Assembly (NCBI RefSeq): GCF_019599185.1
Contig: NZ_JAIEUL010000001.1
Location: forward strand, 186,001-250,000
Direction of reading: 5' to 3'
DNA from: Cryobacterium inferilacus
GTDB lineage: Bacteria; Actinomycetota; Actinomycetes; Actinomycetales; Microbacteriaceae
DNA length: 64,000 nucleotides
Part shown: in pieces, positions 63,681 to 64,000 of the stretch
Position numbering within the stretch: position 1 is the first letter of the stretch
Layout: each line of letters starts with the position of its first letter
Translations under genes and position numbers: made by a program
The notes under the pieces: model-generated
What the model was told of the DNA's origin: nothing
Databases searched by the model: none
What the model saw: only the letters and a program-made list of their open reading frames with translations

Positions 63681-64000
63681 TCACAGCGTGTTGTGGGTGA
63701 TCCGGCCGCCGAGCAGGGTCGCGGCCACCGGCATCCGCCGTAGGTCGGCGACCGAGGCCGTGTACGGGTCGATCTCGCAGACGGCGAGGTCGGCCACCTG
63801 GCCTACGCCGATGCCGTGCCGGCCCCGAGCGGATGCGGCCAGCGCCGCCTGGCGGGAAATGGCCTGGTCCGGGTGCCAGGCGGCACGGTCGCCCCTGCTG
63901 CGGCCCACGGCGGCCGATATCGCCACCCACGGGTCGAGCGGGGCGACGGGCGCGTCGGAGCCGAGCGCGAGCTGCACACCGGCGGCCAGCAGGTCGGCCA
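63681..64000 (-). CDS. Amidohydrolase family protein, C-terminal end (cut by window edge)
   Basis: The last 106 codons are visible. VQLALGSDAPVAPLDPWVAI carries the SDAP metal-site Asp of the YtcJ-like amidohydrolases; ISRQAALAASARG and VGQVADLAVCEIDPY and the end TLLGGRITHNTL match that family. Start and N-terminal metal His lie beyond the right edge, so activity cannot be judged. Confidence 0.8.
   Translation of the reverse strand, partial: ADLLAAGVQLALGSDAPVAPLDPWVAISAAVGRSRGDRAAWHPDQAISRQAALAASARGRHGIGVGQVADLAVCEIDPYTASVADLRRMPVAATLLGGRITHNTL

Overview
The window is a GC-rich stretch of actinobacterial chromosome. The gene order rplU-rpmA-obg-proB-proA-nadD-rsfS, the tig-clpP1-clpP2-clpX block, the ileS-folC-DUF4233 overlap, a DUF222/HNH protein and the glycogen-trehalose genes treX-treY-treZ all point to Microbacteriaceae. 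A Cryobacterium-like organism is my best inference, not a proven assignment. Almost everything is core or housekeeping. I see no prophage, transposase, CRISPR array or integron, and no gene-free stretch longer than 300 bases.

Layout. 1-4842 (minus): treX-treY-treZ, the route from glycogen to trehalose, with treZ running off the left edge. 4967-9305 (minus): an LLM-class flavin oxidoreductase, a BBE-type FAD oxidoreductase and an ABC-F ATPase. 9416-11236: a small membrane protein, a YchJ-like SEC-C protein, a SOUL-type heme-binding protein and a PhnA-like zinc-ribbon protein. 11395-12853 (plus): a coupled cluster ending in pspA. 12943-20832 (minus): tRNA-Ala, rsfS, a Ser/Ala/Pro-rich single-TM protein, nadD, a small membrane protein, proA, two tandem proB copies, obg, rpmA and rplU. 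21055-24675: DUF4031, then a minus-strand three-gene membrane cluster (permease, TIGR03943 partner and an anchored beta-rich protein). 24779-30621: RNase E/G, a VKOR-family protein, ndk, DUF4233 and folC. 30614-34275: ileS behind a T-box leader. 34321-40291: a TetR-type regulator divergent from a four-gene dipeptide/oligopeptide ABC transporter with fused ATPases. 40318-45125: an unknown multi-TM protein, three overlapping unknown anchored proteins, and a DUF222/HNH protein. 45283-53524: valS (archaeal-like type), a GNAT protein, a small protein, a methyltransferase, an M3 metallopeptidase, then a GntR regulator with ACC deaminase. 53766-58093: clpX-clpP2-clpP1-tig. 58135-58481: tRNA-Pro and tRNA-Gly. 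58563-64000: an SDR, L-lactate dehydrogenase, an unknown membrane protein, a NarL/DesR-like two-component pair and the end of an amidohydrolase.

How the genes connect. Several units are translationally coupled through 4-base start/stop overlaps: treY-treZ, nadD-next gene, obg-proB, folC-DUF4233, the psp cluster, the ABC permeases and ATPase, the 41595-43431 cluster, and the sensor-regulator pair. Regulation visible in the bases includes a T-box with an AUC (Ile) specifier before ileS, an operator-like palindrome at the start of the GntR-acdS pair, competing palindromes between the TetR gene and the ABC operon, and hairpin-rich leaders before the RNase E/G gene and valS.

The less ordinary material is: the tandem proB pair; a pair of 68-bp palindromic repeats in direct orientation bracketing GntR-acdS; two tiny coupled upstream ORFs (33 and 11 codons); the unknown three-gene anchored-protein cluster; and three in-frame minisatellites (15 or 18 bp units) in otherwise unrelated genes. 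None amounts to clear proof of a new system. The 41595-43463 cluster and the repeat-bracketed acdS locus are the best candidates.
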